A DNA stretch of 64,000 nt from Paenibacillus sp. BJ-4 (GCF_020404765.1 NZ_JAIVEM010000088.1:124001-188000); one strand, 5' to 3'; positions 26,030 through 35,165 are shown, counted from the first letter of the stretch. A program made the numbers and translations. The notes: generated by a model not told the origin, from the letters alone.

Positions 26030-29000
26030 TTGAGCGTATTATCAGATGGGATCGGATATGAAAGCCTACGTTTTTATGGTCCCTTTCACCCACTACACAT
26101 TGAACTACTTCAAATAACACGTACCATCAACGATCATGCCTATTTACACATCAGTGGCATGCTCTCCGAAGAACAGGGAGCGGCTTGTATTGGTCAAAAT
26201 ATGGAGCAAGAGCCGATTGTGATTCGTCAGTTGGATGATCAGGGACAATCGCTGAGAAGGCTGTTCCATGGGATTGTTACACGTATGTCCGTACACTGCG
26301 TACGAGGCGTGTATACGTTTGAATTGGAGGCCGCTTCCCATTCATACCAGATGGATATTAAACGTAAAAGACGCTCCTATCAAGATATTCACCGCACCTA
26401 TGATGATCTGGTCACTGCGCTGGTTCGAAAATATCAGTACGGAGATGCCATTGATACGGTAAGCAACTATGCCAAACTGGAGACATTTGTTTTACAATAT
26501 GATGAGACGGATTGGGCGTTTTTAAAACGCCTCGCTTCTCGCTTTGGTTCCGTTCTTGTGCCAGAGGTAACCGCAGCCTCGCCCAAGGTTTTCTTCGGGA
26601 TGCCAGAAGGCAAGCAGCATAAGGTGGAGCGGGATGTATTTTATCGAGTTCAGAAAACGTTTCATGAGTTGGATGCGGAAAAGCCGGGGGAACGTGCTGA
26701 CTCGTATGTCACCTATAAGATTGAAAGTCTGCAATACTATGCGCTTGGCGACCTCATTACGTTACCCATTGGACAAGGTAAAGAGTTGGTCGTGGTTCGA
26801 GCAGTGACTACGCTAGCGGATGGCCTACTGCGCACCCGTTATGATCTTCAAGCTGAACAAGATATCCGCTATGCGCAGTATGAAAACGATCAGGCTACTG
26901 GAATTTCGCTGACAGGAACGGTGCTCAAGGTACAGCAGGATTTTGTACAGCTTCAACTGGACATTGACCCGAAGCAAGATCCTGCCAAAGCCTGCTGGTT
27001 TCCCATCGCCACCCGTTATGTCGCGGAAGAACATAGTGGCTGGTTCGATATGCCTGAGATCGGGGAACAGGTGGAATTGTATCTGCCCACCCACCGCGAA
27101 CAGGATGCCTATGTAACGGATTCGCTGCGACAACAACGCCACACCAATGGACAGCCGAATGTGAAGGTATGGCAACATGTGCAAGGTAGCGGCGTAGAAA
27201 TGTCTGAGCATGAGCTGACTCTATCCACCTCCGGTGAATTTTCCATTACACTTCATGAAGGTAACGGCATTACGATTGACAGTCCGGGGAATGTGCAAAT
27301 TCAGGGTGGTCACGTGAAGCTTGTTGCTGGACAGGAACTTTCACTGGAAGCTGGAACGGCGCTATACTTAAAAGGTGGAGCCAGCAGCATGGTATTGGAT
27401 GGTGAGACGGATACCAAGGCTCCGGTGATTTATCAGGAAGGTACGGTGAAGGCACCTGTTTTCGTAGCCGACCTCCCTCCTGTACCTGAGCCACCATTGA
27501 TGAGCATCAAAGCATTTGAAGCAGCTCAATCAGCAGCCAAGGATTCATCTAGCAGCCATGCCTCTACCCCTAAAGCAAAAGTCACCAGTCCAGCAGAGCT
27601 TAAACAGGCGAATGCCATGATGGGGACAGTATCCAAGCTATTAGGCTCCATTCCGGTAATGGGGAAAGTGGCTGGCGTTGTTGTGGGAGCGCTAAGTGGA
27701 CCTGCGGCGGGTGTGATTCTGAGGGCAACCGCAGCGATCCCTGTTCGGAGCAAAGGAACCCCTACCGTTGGAGGCAGTAGCAAGGGGAGCGAAGTTCACC
27801 CATTAAAATACTTGGCTGGTTTGGCCATGCAAGGGTTGATTAGTATACACGAGCATGAGAAAGCTAAACAAGCCTATTATAACAAGTGGATTCTAGGAAA
27901 AGTGTATACGAGCGCACGTCATATAGCTCATTCCGGCAGCACATTGGAACTGGTACAGAACCTACTTAAAGAATCGAATGCCATGGTTCATGCGTATCAG
28001 CAGGTTCCGGAAGAAGTAAGAAAACGCTGGAGAGCCAATTACGACAGCCGCATGGCACAACAGCAGCCTAAACAACAAGTTGAGAAGCCTAAGTCTTGGT
28101 GGGATCGTTACCTGGGTTATACGGGTAGTAGTGCGATGATAAAAAGTCAAATAGCCATGGAACAGGCACATGCATCTGAAAAAGCAGCAAACAGCCTAGT
28201 TGAATTATACAACGGCATAGTGCAGGCTAATAACGTAAGGTATCAAAATTCAGGAAACTCCATTGGTGAATTTTTAGATTATTCGTCATTTGGTATACCT
28301 AAAGGATTGTATCAAGCCTACATGGAGCGTGCACGTAATCAAGGTAACTCTGGTAGTGACGCTATCAATTTTGCTACATTTGGAATAACAGAGGCTATAC
28401 GTGGAGCTGTGACACCTGAAGATCCTTTGTCACCAGACCATTTGTCTAATATCATTAGTGTAGCAGGGTTCCTTGAGGGAGTCGGTTCATTTCTCAAGCC
28501 GAAAACTATACTAAATTCACCAGTCAAAGAACCTGTTCATCCAGGTCCTAAAATCATAAATGAAAAAACAGAGTCACCCCAACTCTCAACTCCGAAGCCC
28601 AATAAAGATACAAGGATTGAGGGGACGGGAGATCTTGATTATAAAGAATGGTCAGACATGCCTATTAGCGGTGAAGTACGATTAAATGCTAAAGGAATGA
28701 GGCTGTTAAGTATTAAGGAACAGAAACAGTATATAAGAAAAATGAAGGATTTGTATGGTATAGAAGTGCAGATTGATAGAAACGGAAAAATTTTATCACC
28801 AACTCAGGCAGGTGGTTTTCATCCCGAAGATTATTATATTGTACTACAAGGAAATCCTAGTATTTTAGCAGCTGAACATGAAGCATATCATGTTGCTCAA
28901 TGGAATAAACTTGGCAAAGAAAAATATCTCGAGCAAAGCACTTTACAGAGAGAAGAACATGTTTATAATGAAATTATGAAAAATAAAAGTAGATATAGTG

Positions 29001-29089
29001 ATGCTGAGATTCTAGAGGCACAAAAATATATATATTATGTAAGAAATGGTCAATGGCCACTTCAAGGTTGGAAAGGTTTTGAAGAGTAA
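26030..29089 (+). CDS. Evolved VgrG: spike protein fused to a zinc-metallopeptidase toxin
   Basis: 1019 residues from TTG 26030 (AAGGAG 12 bp before). About 1-280 are the gp27-like base (VYTFELEAASHSYQMDIKRK, DETDWAFLKRLASRFGSVLV). About 290-385 are the gp5 OB-fold (ISLTGTVLKVQQDFVQLQLD, WFDMPEIGEQVELYLPT). About 390-470 are the beta-prism. Then come a Pro/Ala linker, a Gly/Ala-rich segment and a helical region to about 850. The C-terminal 150 residues hold a zincin motif, HEAYH at 950-954, with E975/E976 as possible third ligand, within GGFHPEDYYIVLQGNPSILA. This matches the metallopeptidase toxins of polymorphic toxin systems (Tox-MPTase4-like, from memory). The next gene is probably its immunity protein. 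Confidence 0.87.
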   Translation: MSVLSDGIGYESLRFYGPFHPLHIELLQITRTINDHAYLHISGMLSEEQGAACIGQNMEQEPIVIRQLDDQGQSLRRLFHGIVTRMSVHCVRGVYTFELEAASHSYQMDIKRKRRSYQDIHRTYDDLVTALVRKYQYGDAIDTVSNYAKLETFVLQYDETDWAFLKRLASRFGSVLVPEVTAASPKVFFGMPEGKQHKVERDVFYRVQKTFHELDAEKPGERADSYVTYKIESLQYYALGDLITLPIGQGKELVVVRAVTTLADGLLRTRYDLQAEQDIRYAQYENDQATGISLTGTVLKVQQDFVQLQLDIDPKQDPAKACWFPIATRYVAEEHSGWFDMPEIGEQVELYLPTHREQDAYVTDSLRQQRHTNGQPNVKVWQHVQGSGVEMSEHELTLSTSGEFSITLHEGNGITIDSPGNVQIQGGHVKLVAGQELSLEAGTALYLKGGASSMVLDGETDTKAPVIYQEGTVKAPVFVADLPPVPEPPLMSIKAFEAAQSAAKDSSSSHASTPKAKVTSPAELKQANAMMGTVSKLLGSIPVMGKVAGVVVGALSGPAAGVILRATAAIPVRSKGTPTVGGSSKGSEVHPLKYLAGLAMQGLISIHEHEKAKQAYYNKWILGKVYTSARHIAHSGSTLELVQNLLKESNAMVHAYQQVPEEVRKRWRANYDSRMAQQQPKQQVEKPKSWWDRYLGYTGSSAMIKSQIAMEQAHASEKAANSLVELYNGIVQANNVRYQNSGNSIGEFLDYSSFGIPKGLYQAYMERARNQGNSGSDAINFATFGITEAIRGAVTPEDPLSPDHLSNIISVAGFLEGVGSFLKPKTILNSPVKEPVHPGPKIINEKTESPQLSTPKPNKDTRIEGTGDLDYKEWSDMPISGEVRLNAKGMRLLSIKEQKQYIRKMKDLYGIEVQIDRNGKILSPTQAGGFHPEDYYIVLQGNPSILAAEHEAYHVAQWNKLGKEKYLEQSTLQREEHVYNEIMKNKSRYSDAEILEAQKYIYYVRNGQWPLQGWKGFEE

Positions 29090-29102
29090 TGGAGGTAGAG
29101 TA

Positions 29103-29447
29103 GTGAAAACAAATATATCAGCAGAACAAGCATTACAAATTGCTAAAACTTATCATAAACAATATAAAATTCCAGGTATTATTGTAAATGACATAAATAA
29201 ATCGGTAGTATTCTATGAAAGTATTGTGGATATTGACGGCTTTGCTTGGGTGGTATTATCGAAATTAGAGTCAGGTGGGTTTGAAGGTAATGATCACTTT
29301 TCTTTAGTTATTTCTGATAGGAAGTCTACTGTAGAGTATGTTCTGGATCATAACGGGATGTCACATGCATATCATCTAGACAATTATGATGACAGTATGA
29401 CTGATGAAGAATTTGAGGCTTATCTAAAGGATGATAGTGATGTCTAA
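29103..29447 (+). CDS. Putative immunity protein for the VgrG metallopeptidase toxin
   Basis: 114 residues from GTG 29103, which follows GGAGG at 29091. The gene begins 13 bp after the toxin stop codon. The protein is small, acidic and alpha/beta (SAEQALQIAKTYHKQY, VFYESIVDIDGFAWVVLSKL, HFSLVISDRKSTVEYVLDHNG), ending in an acidic tail DDSMTDEEFEAYLKDD. It matches no immunity family I can name with certainty. Position, size and charge are the evidence for the role. Confidence 0.65.
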   Translation: MKTNISAEQALQIAKTYHKQYKIPGIIVNDINKSVVFYESIVDIDGFAWVVLSKLESGGFEGNDHFSLVISDRKSTVEYVLDHNGMSHAYHLDNYDDSMTDEEFEAYLKDDSDV

Positions 29448-29966
29448 GATTCAAAGGAATTATTTACTTTCGACAAACGAGTATTTGCTGCTTGTCAGAC
29501 GTTTCTTTATGTTTAGTCGCAATTTAAGGTCTTTCAATAATTTAAAGCAAATTTAAGTTACAATCCGACAGAAGAGGGCAACATAAAATCAACAACGCCA
29601 CATTGCGAGCTAGCCGCCCGTGATGTGGTCTTCTTTGTTTCTGTCACTGTCTCAGCGGTTGATGAATAGAACCCACCCAGTGCGGAATGCTTCGGGTGGC
29701 TAAGCTCAGGCAGACTTAACCCATGTAATACCCGTATAAAGATTTCTTCATTTCGGTTGTACGCACATCAAATGCTTTAATTTTATAACCTAAATAACGC
29801 TATTTCGTTACGTTGAACAGGTTGATTATGGTTAGATACCATCATAATTGACCTGTTTTTTGCTATCTTCGCTTTCTTACCTTTTTTTCAAATTTATTTG
29901 CAACTGTAGAATATGCCGCCCCGATAGGGAGGATGAAATAACAGTAAATCGCATCTTTTCGGATAG
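29448..29966. other. Intergenic region between two toxin-immunity modules
   Basis: About 520 bp without a supported gene. It contains a hairpin of CCACAT/ATGTGG followed by TCTTCTTT near 29600-29640, a CCACCC/GGGTGG pairing near 29671-29700, and a strong terminator at 29816-29861. The mixture of structured scraps fits a recombination-prone toxin cassette border. Confidence 0.45.
29816..29861 (+). terminator. Terminator after the VgrG toxin-immunity genes
   Basis: AACAGGT..ATTATGG pairs with CCATCATAAT..ACCTGTT around TTAGATA, followed by TTTTTT. Confidence 0.75.
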
Positions 29967-30116
29967 ATACCGCCACTATTAAGAGTAATCAAACTATTTA
30001 CAGAAAAGGATACATGTGCCAGTTGTAATCAAATCATTCAGCAATTTGATAAAAAGTATCCTAATATTACAATTGAAGTTGTTCATAATGGTGATAAACG
30101 CATTTCTTCAAAATAA
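29967..30116 (+). pseudogene. Orphan C-terminal piece of a deaminase-like toxin
   Basis: The frame has no start codon. It reads LFTEKDTCASCNQIIQQFDK then KYPNITIEVVHNGDKRISSK and stop at 30116. A 'TE.DTC.SC' zinc-binding CxxC helix, then a strand with a KYPNI motif, is the C-terminal half of nucleic-acid deaminase toxin domains. The catalytic H/CxE half is missing. Such headless toxin tips next to an immunity gene are usual in polymorphic toxin loci, where they act as exchange cassettes. The assignment rests on the motif alone. Confidence 0.6.
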
Positions 30117-30136
30117 CTCTGGAGGTTTTTATAAAT

Positions 30137-30838
30137 ATGGTTTACGGGTATGAAGAATATTTAGAATATATCAATGAAACTTACGAAGAATTTAAAGATG
30201 ATGAAAAAATGAGTAAAAAAGAGGCAATTGCAAGAACATTTAATGAATATGACATGTTAGCTAAAGAAAGCGAAACCGACAAAGCAATTATTTATGTAGC
30301 ACTTACAGAAATTTTAGTTTCCCATTCAAGAATTTTGCATACTTTTAAAGAGCATATGATTAAAATACTATCTGAATTAGACTTCAATTTAATAGAACAA
30401 GAACAAAAATTAACAATAGTGCAATACAATGATCTGCGTTCTCGAAAAGAAAAGGTATTACCTGAACTCGAAAATAAAAAACCAGATTACTATCCGAGGG
30501 TATGTTGGTACTATTCTGAATTGACAGACGAAGTTAATGAATTTTTCAATCAAATAAACATAGAAAATGTAACTGCAGATGAAATTTTTATTAGTGCATT
30601 TCAACGCTTTGAACGTGATTGTAAAAATACATTAAGTGAAAAGATAATCGTATATACAACGCTAGCTGAAAATTTATTAACTCATAAATTAGCACAGACA
30701 GATGCTCTGCAAAAGATTAGACAAGAATTACAACAGTTTAACATAAAAAATATTTTTCAAGAGCAATTATTAGAAGAGGAACAAATGGATTTGGAAAAGC
30801 GAATTAAAAACGTATTAAACCAAATTAACTATTCCTGA
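30137..30838 (+). CDS. Imm3-like immunity protein
   Basis: 233 residues after a good CTGGAGG site, 20 bp downstream of the toxin tail. It is almost entirely helical: YEEYLEYINETYEEFKDDEK, MSKKEAIARTFNEYDMLA, DKAIIYVALTEILVSHSRIL. The second half repeats the pattern (DEIFISAFQRFERDCKNTL, SEKIIVYTTLAENLLTHKL). This resembles the Imm3 family of immunity proteins. It would protect against the deaminase toxin whose tip precedes it. The family name is from memory. It is AT-richer than the VgrG gene. Confidence 0.7.
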   Translation: MVYGYEEYLEYINETYEEFKDDEKMSKKEAIARTFNEYDMLAKESETDKAIIYVALTEILVSHSRILHTFKEHMIKILSELDFNLIEQEQKLTIVQYNDLRSRKEKVLPELENKKPDYYPRVCWYYSELTDEVNEFFNQINIENVTADEIFISAFQRFERDCKNTLSEKIIVYTTLAENLLTHKLAQTDALQKIRQELQQFNIKNIFQEQLLEEEQMDLEKRIKNVLNQINYS

Positions 30839-30938
30839 TAAAACTCCAACAACTAACTTACACAAAACAATGACTTGCCATCCCTCCCCATCAGAGTTAA
30901 CATACACACACTTCAACAAACGGGAGGGAAAATATGCT

Positions 30939-31226
30939 ATGTCAAATTGGCCAGATTGGTTTCTGGAAGCATTACGCCAACGTTTTTATCAATTAGAATT
31001 AGCCAGTGAACAAAACGCTTCAAATTTATCAGAAGACGAGCATCTATTCACTCAAATGGATCAATTCAAAACCAACCAAAACGAAGATATTCAACGTCTG
31101 TTATCTGAATGGGAAGAAGCCATAGGCTATCAGCTAAGTCAGGATAAGCAATCCATCTACATGGAAGGAGTGAAAGACGGGATTCGATTGATCCTTCCCG
31201 TCATACAACCCACAGTTACTCGTTAG
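30939..31226 (+). CDS. Small helical protein of unknown function
   Basis: 95 residues from ATG 30939, 11 bp after GGGAGG. A longer frame upstream has no ribosome site. The sequence is helical (DWFLEALRQRFYQLELASEQ, then QNEDIQRLLSEWEEAIGYQL) and ends IYMEGVKDGIRLILPVIQ, a pattern seen in short mobile-element proteins of the DUF6809 type. This likeness is weak. It is convergent with the recombinase gene, whose stop codon is 28 bp away, and may belong to the same element. Confidence 0.55.
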   Translation: MSNWPDWFLEALRQRFYQLELASEQNASNLSEDEHLFTQMDQFKTNQNEDIQRLLSEWEEAIGYQLSQDKQSIYMEGVKDGIRLILPVIQPTVTR

Positions 31227-31254
31227 CTTTTGGTCACTTTAGTCTATGATTTTT

Positions 31255-32877
31255 TTAGTCCAGTATTTCATCTATGCTCATTCCACTTTTCAAGGTAAAA
31301 ACAAAATGCGCTGGTGAGAGAATCGTGATCTTCTCCACCAACGCATTGAATAGGTTATCGTCAAATTGTTCCAGTATATCTTGTCGCGAGCTTAAAAGTT
31401 GAATAATTTCATCGATTCGTTCCTTGATTTTTTCCTTCTGATCCTCTTCCTCCTCTAATTTCAGCATCTGTTGTCGTAGCTCGTTGAGTTCACTGGAAAG
31501 TCTGTTCGTTTCTTCATCATATACAATCTCATCAATCTGATTCCGTAGCTTGAGATTCACCAACTCCTTCAAATCGGATTTCAATTGTTGTATCTTTCCT
31601 TCGATGTCCAATAGCGGTTCTTGCCCTACTTTGCTAGAAAGTGCCGATTCAATATTGGCTTTCAACGTCTTCATCAATCTTTCCTTGTTCTCATACATCC
31701 GGTTGAACAATCGTACAAACGCGGAATGTAAAACTTGCTCATCAACCGATTTGGCATCACATGCTGTTTTACCCTCATTGACATACGTTTTGCACTGCCA
31801 TACCACTTTTTTGGATGGGTTATTGCTGTTCCAGGTTCGGCGTTTAAAAATGGCTCCACAGCATCCACAATATACTTTACTGCTCAGTGCATATTTGCTG
31901 GAGTATCTTTTACTCTCCCCCATCACACTCCCTTTCAGCTTGGCTCTCCGTTTCTTCTCTTTTTGCACCGCTTCAAATATTTCTTTGGATACAATCGGTT
32001 CGTGGTTATCCTCTATAAAATATTGCTGCTCTTGTCCCTTATTCTTGATCCGTTTATGGGTTAGAAAATCAACGGTTACCGTCTTTTGCTGAAGCAAGGC
32101 TCCATAATATTTCTCATTGGTTAGAATTAAGGTAATGGAGGAATCCCACCACGTATCGCCACCCGTGACTGTTTTAATGTGATCTCGCATCAAGCCTCTG
32201 GCTATCGCCTGATAGCTTTTTCCGTCTAGATACTCCTCATATATGCGCCGCACAATCTCTGCTTCTGGCTCGTTAATTACTAATTCACCATGTTCATCCT
32301 TATCATAGCCGAGGAAGCGAGTGGTGTTGCAGAAGACTTTGCCATTTTGGAAGCCACGTAATATGCCCCATCGACTATTTTCAGAAATGTTTCGACTCTC
32401 GTCTTGGGCAAGAGAACTTAGAATGGTCAGTAATACTTCACCTGTTGTATCCAGTGTATTAATGTTCTCTCGTTCAAAGAATACAGCCACTCCGAGACTT
32501 TTAAGTTCCCGTACATATTTCAATAAATCCAGTGTATTTCTTGCAAACCTCGAAATCGATTTGACCAGAATAAGATCCAGTTTACCGTTTCGGGCATCCT
32601 GTATCATCCGATTAAAATGCGTTCTATTTTTAGTGCTGGTTCCGGTGATGCCTTCATCTGCGAAAATATCCGTCATTTCCCATTCCAAGTTGTTTTGAAT
32701 GTATTGGGTATAATAATTGACCTGATTGGTATAGCTCTCCTTTTGCTCCTCGGAATCGGTACTAACTCGGCAATAGGCGGCGACTTTCTTCTTTTGAATA
32801 GATTGGATTCCCTCTACGATGTCCATCGTTTTAATGGGAACGATCACGACTTTTTTTGCGGTTGCGGCTTGGGCCAT
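31255..32877 (-). CDS. Large serine recombinase (site-specific integrase)
   Basis: 540 residues. The resolvase domain (about 30-180) has the catalytic Ser-39 in AAYCRVSTDSEEQ, and later ADEGITGTSTKNR, KSISRFARNTLDLL and LAQDESRNISENSRWG. The recombinase domain (about 190-300) follows, then a zinc ribbon CGCCGAIFKRRTW...WQC...C (about 345-390), and a coiled coil (about 420-510). It ends NALVEKITILSPAHF. Proteins of this type integrate and excise large elements at short core sites. It is the likely integrase of the element between 25.5 and 48.8 kb. A 41-codon gene precedes it on the same strand. Confidence 0.93.
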   Translation of the reverse strand: MAQAATAKKVVIVPIKTMDIVEGIQSIQKKKVAAYCRVSTDSEEQKESYTNQVNYYTQYIQNNLEWEMTDIFADEGITGTSTKNRTHFNRMIQDARNGKLDLILVKSISRFARNTLDLLKYVRELKSLGVAVFFERENINTLDTTGEVLLTILSSLAQDESRNISENSRWGILRGFQNGKVFCNTTRFLGYDKDEHGELVINEPEAEIVRRIYEEYLDGKSYQAIARGLMRDHIKTVTGGDTWWDSSITLILTNEKYYGALLQQKTVTVDFLTHKRIKNKGQEQQYFIEDNHEPIVSKEIFEAVQKEKKRRAKLKGSVMGESKRYSSKYALSSKVYCGCCGAIFKRRTWNSNNPSKKVVWQCKTYVNEGKTACDAKSVDEQVLHSAFVRLFNRMYENKERLMKTLKANIESALSSKVGQEPLLDIEGKIQQLKSDLKELVNLKLRNQIDEIVYDEETNRLSSELNELRQQMLKLEEEEDQKEKIKERIDEIIQLLSSRQDILEQFDDNLFNALVEKITILSPAHFVFTLKSGMSIDEILD

Positions 32878-32967
32878 AGGTGTTTCTCCCTTCGATATCT
32901 TCTTTATACGGTCACATGTTATAATGCGTGCGGTACATCATCAAGTCCATTTCTGTCCATGTGATAG

Positions 32968-33093
32968 CTACTTGAAAGACTTTTTATTCAGCTCATCAAT
33001 CGCTATGAACTCTTCTTCTGTAATGACATTTTGTAATCTCAATTGCTTCAATAGGCTTAGACTCAGTAGATAATCAATAGATTTTCGTTGCAT
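32968..33093 (-). CDS. Small SHOCT-like protein upstream of the recombinase
   Basis: 41 residues, MQRKSIDYLLSLSLLKQLRL then QNVITEEEFIAIDELNKKSF, with AAGGAG 11 bp before ATG 33093. The 'LL..+LI.EEEF..I...L' pattern is that of SHOCT motifs. Such tiny genes often precede large serine recombinases of this type and may be accessory factors (recombination directionality is a guess). Confidence 0.7.
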   Translation of the reverse strand: MQRKSIDYLLSLSLLKQLRLQNVITEEEFIAIDELNKKSFK

Positions 33094-33109
33094 ATGTATG
33101 TGCTCCTTT

Positions 33110-33142
33110 GAAATAAAAATGGCTCACCACGAAGGCAAGCCA
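33110..33142 (-). terminator. Possible terminator after the head gene block
   Basis: GGCTCACC (33121-33128) pairs imperfectly with GGCAAGCC, and leftward the stem is followed by ATTTTTATTT. It would end the structural-gene transcript before the SHOCT-like gene. Confidence 0.45.
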
Positions 33143-33155
33143 ATAGATATAAAAC

Positions 33156-34307
33156 TTAGAATAAATTCTTAAGGCTAATGGTCTTTTCTATGGTAATACT
33201 AGGATCGCTTACTAAGGTGGCAGTCAGCGCAAGGGCTTTATTGTTCGCCCCGCTACTGCTTCCTGCTTTTATGGTAACACTATTTCCTGTGCTGGCTGTT
33301 ATGCTTCCCATTATCGGAGTTGAATCATCTTGATTTCGTAGGCTCCACTCCACAGACTGGTCAAACACCTCTGTTCCATGATCATAGATATGACTGACGT
33401 ATGAGGCACTCTGGCCTGTTTTAAGCGTAGGACTGCCGGTAATGGTTATCGAATAGATATGCGTTCCTGTTTCGACGACTCTCATTTCAATGGTGCTCAA
33501 CACTGTCGGATGATACGTTAGTTTTGCAGTAATACTTGCTTGTCCCAAAACAATGCCCATAACCTGTCCTTGTTGATCTACGCTAATTACACTCGGATCA
33601 CTGGATGTATAGGTAATTGGCGGATTCGCTATCTCATTTCCATTATCCGTAGCAGTCACATTCAACTGTATTGTTTCGTTTAGAGGTACATGGGCCATCG
33701 TTCCCTGATGAATATGTAATGCATATGTATGAGCAATCTTGTACTTCCATCTATCTGCAATGTTATTTTCCACGTCATCATAAGCTGTATTTATGCTATC
33801 CAATGTGCAGCTTAACTGGATGATGCCATTTAGGATACGATCCATTCCAACTATTTTAAACGGCTGATGAGTGATGTAGAATCGTTGGTTCAATGCGATG
33901 TTTCGCGTGTCTGCATTGTCCTGTAGACTAGCCAGGATGTTGCCCTCTGGCATGGAGATAACTTTACCTGTTTCCGTTGAAAACGTTCTGGCTTCTACCA
34001 CAGCATCAAACCATTTCACCTGTCCATTCCAGTTTATAGCTAGTCGTTGATTACACTTTTTCATCCTGCCCCGACACGACTGTTCATTTTGATCCACCTG
34101 ACTGGTAATTAAATATCGTTCATCACGATAATCAACGCTATCTCCTGTATGTAAGGGTGTTGCTGCACGAATGAGTTTTTCATCGGTCATTTGAATGGTG
34201 TCTGCCGCATCTCGAATGAGAGCAAGCTGCTTTACACTGTTGATATGCACAAGCTCTCCCTTCTCTCGCAGAAAGAAATCCAGCATGGGTTCTAAGCTTC
34301 GTGTCAC
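33156..34307 (-). CDS. Phage structural protein with Ig-like (BIG2) domains
   Basis: 383 residues. The first 190 are a phage-specific part (HINSVKQLALIRDAADTIQM, RYLITSQVDQNEQSCRGRMK, MPEGNILASLQD). About 195-280 are a bacterial Ig-like domain with the BIG2 signature YTSSDPSVISVDQQGQVMGI and VLGQASITAKL, and a second Ig-like module ends the protein (ITGSPTLKTGQSASYV, then SVEWSLRNQDDSTPIMG). It is the last gene of the head block, after the connector genes, so it is probably a head-completion or decoration protein. No tail gene follows. Confidence 0.65.
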   Translation of the reverse strand: MTRSLEPMLDFFLREKGELVHINSVKQLALIRDAADTIQMTDEKLIRAATPLHTGDSVDYRDERYLITSQVDQNEQSCRGRMKKCNQRLAINWNGQVKWFDAVVEARTFSTETGKVISMPEGNILASLQDNADTRNIALNQRFYITHQPFKIVGMDRILNGIIQLSCTLDSINTAYDDVENNIADRWKYKIAHTYALHIHQGTMAHVPLNETIQLNVTATDNGNEIANPPITYTSSDPSVISVDQQGQVMGIVLGQASITAKLTYHPTVLSTIEMRVVETGTHIYSITITGSPTLKTGQSASYVSHIYDHGTEVFDQSVEWSLRNQDDSTPIMGSITASTGNSVTIKAGSSSGANNKALALTATLVSDPSITIEKTISLKNLF

Positions 34308-34311
34308 TCCT

Positions 34312-34593
34312 TCACCTCCATTGCAAAATCCTGTTACAGCGATACAGATACAACTCCATATAATCGCTCCATTCCTTCATGTCCAAAATAGTAAAAATAT
34401 CCTTGCTAATTCGAACATAGCCGTTTAATTGCAATAAGGATTCCAGTGGACAGAAGGCTCGATATGTTGTCTCTAGTATGTAGCCATCTTCAAATGAAAA
34501 GCTTTTGCGATAAGGTTGTACGTCTGCCATCACTGACAGAACAGGTGTGAAATTGGCGTTATCCAAAATTTCCAGCTTCGTATCGTAGAACAT
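34312..34593 (-). CDS. Putative head-closure (stopper) protein
   Basis: 93 residues, DNANFTPVLSVMADVQPYRK then CPLESLLQLNGYVRISKDIF. Size, beta-rich nature and place directly after the gp6-like adaptor suggest an SPP1 gp16-like stopper. It overlaps the adaptor gene by one base. The assignment is mostly positional. Confidence 0.6.
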   Translation of the reverse strand: MFYDTKLEILDNANFTPVLSVMADVQPYRKSFSFEDGYILETTYRAFCPLESLLQLNGYVRISKDIFTILDMKEWSDYMELYLYRCNRILQWR

Positions 34594-34904
34594 TAATTTG
34601 TCCCGACCTTGATTTTAGGTAAAGGAAGAGCAAGTCGAATGCTTGTCGGAATCCCTGTTTCATAGGTGGCTGAGCGTTCACCTTCCTGCTTATTGGTTAA
34701 ACCAATCGAATCCCGATTTTTAAATAGATACACCGCATAATCGACCATAACGTCATCATATTCCACAGGCAGGTTTGCCACATTACAATAGCCCAGAATA
34801 TTTCCTCTAGCTTTATTCAAATAGTGGTTCAGGATATCATCCTTGGATATGTCTGTTGGTTCCATGCCTAATAATCGTTTCATCAAATCCATTAGCTCAC
34901 TCAT
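34593..34904 (-). CDS. Head-tail connector adaptor (phage gp6-like)
   Basis: 103 residues: ISKDDILNHYLNKARGNILGYCNV, then DDVMVDYAVYLFKNRDSIGL and EGERSATYETGIPTSIRLALP. This helical layout, with 'I..yl..A+..Il.yc' then 'A..ly+nR....', is that of the phage head-tail adaptor family (HK97 gp6/SPP1 gp15 type), which binds the portal ring. It overlaps the upstream small gene by 8 bp. Confidence 0.8.
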   Translation of the reverse strand: MSELMDLMKRLLGMEPTDISKDDILNHYLNKARGNILGYCNVANLPVEYDDVMVDYAVYLFKNRDSIGLTNKQEGERSATYETGIPTSIRLALPLPKIKVGTN

Positions 34905-35115
34905 TTGCTATCTCCTGTTCCTCCTTTACCTGTACCTTCTCGGTACGTTTCATATTCTTGACCGTTTGAGCTTTCGTTACAGGTTCATCTTGCTCAGTCT
35001 CATCTGGTTGCGGTTCCTCTACTTGCTCATAATGCCTACTGGCCTGTAACCGCAGCATTAACTCCTGATCTGTGACTTCCCATATACATCCTGTTTCCTG
35101 ATTCAAAAACCACAT
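34897..35115 (-). CDS. Small acidic phage protein of unknown function
   Basis: 72 residues from ATG 35115, ten bases after GGAGG. GTG 35124 and ATG 35121 lie too close to it. The N-terminus reads MWFLNQETGCIWEVTDQELM, and the rest is Glu/Lys-rich and disordered (EEPQPDETEQDEPVTKAQ). Short proteins with this start are common between coat and connector genes in Firmicute phages. Role unknown. Confidence 0.6.
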   Translation of the reverse strand: MWFLNQETGCIWEVTDQELMLRLQASRHYEQVEEPQPDETEQDEPVTKAQTVKNMKRTEKVQVKEEQEIANE

Positions 35116-35130
35116 TTCCATCACCCTCCA

Positions 35131-35165
35131 AAAAATAAGAATAGGGCATCCAAAACGGACACCCT
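35131..35165 (-). terminator. Terminator after the coat protein gene
   Basis: AGGGCATCC (35143-35151) pairs with GGACACCCT (35157-35165), including wobbles. Leftward it is followed by ATTCTTATTTTTT. It may reduce expression of the connector genes relative to coat. Confidence 0.65.

Noticed and set aside
31291..31363. Second att site in the recombinase 3' end, because it matches 18217-18291
   Set aside because: The match is in coding frame and conserved at the protein level, so it is better explained as a recombinase gene remnant than as an attachment site.
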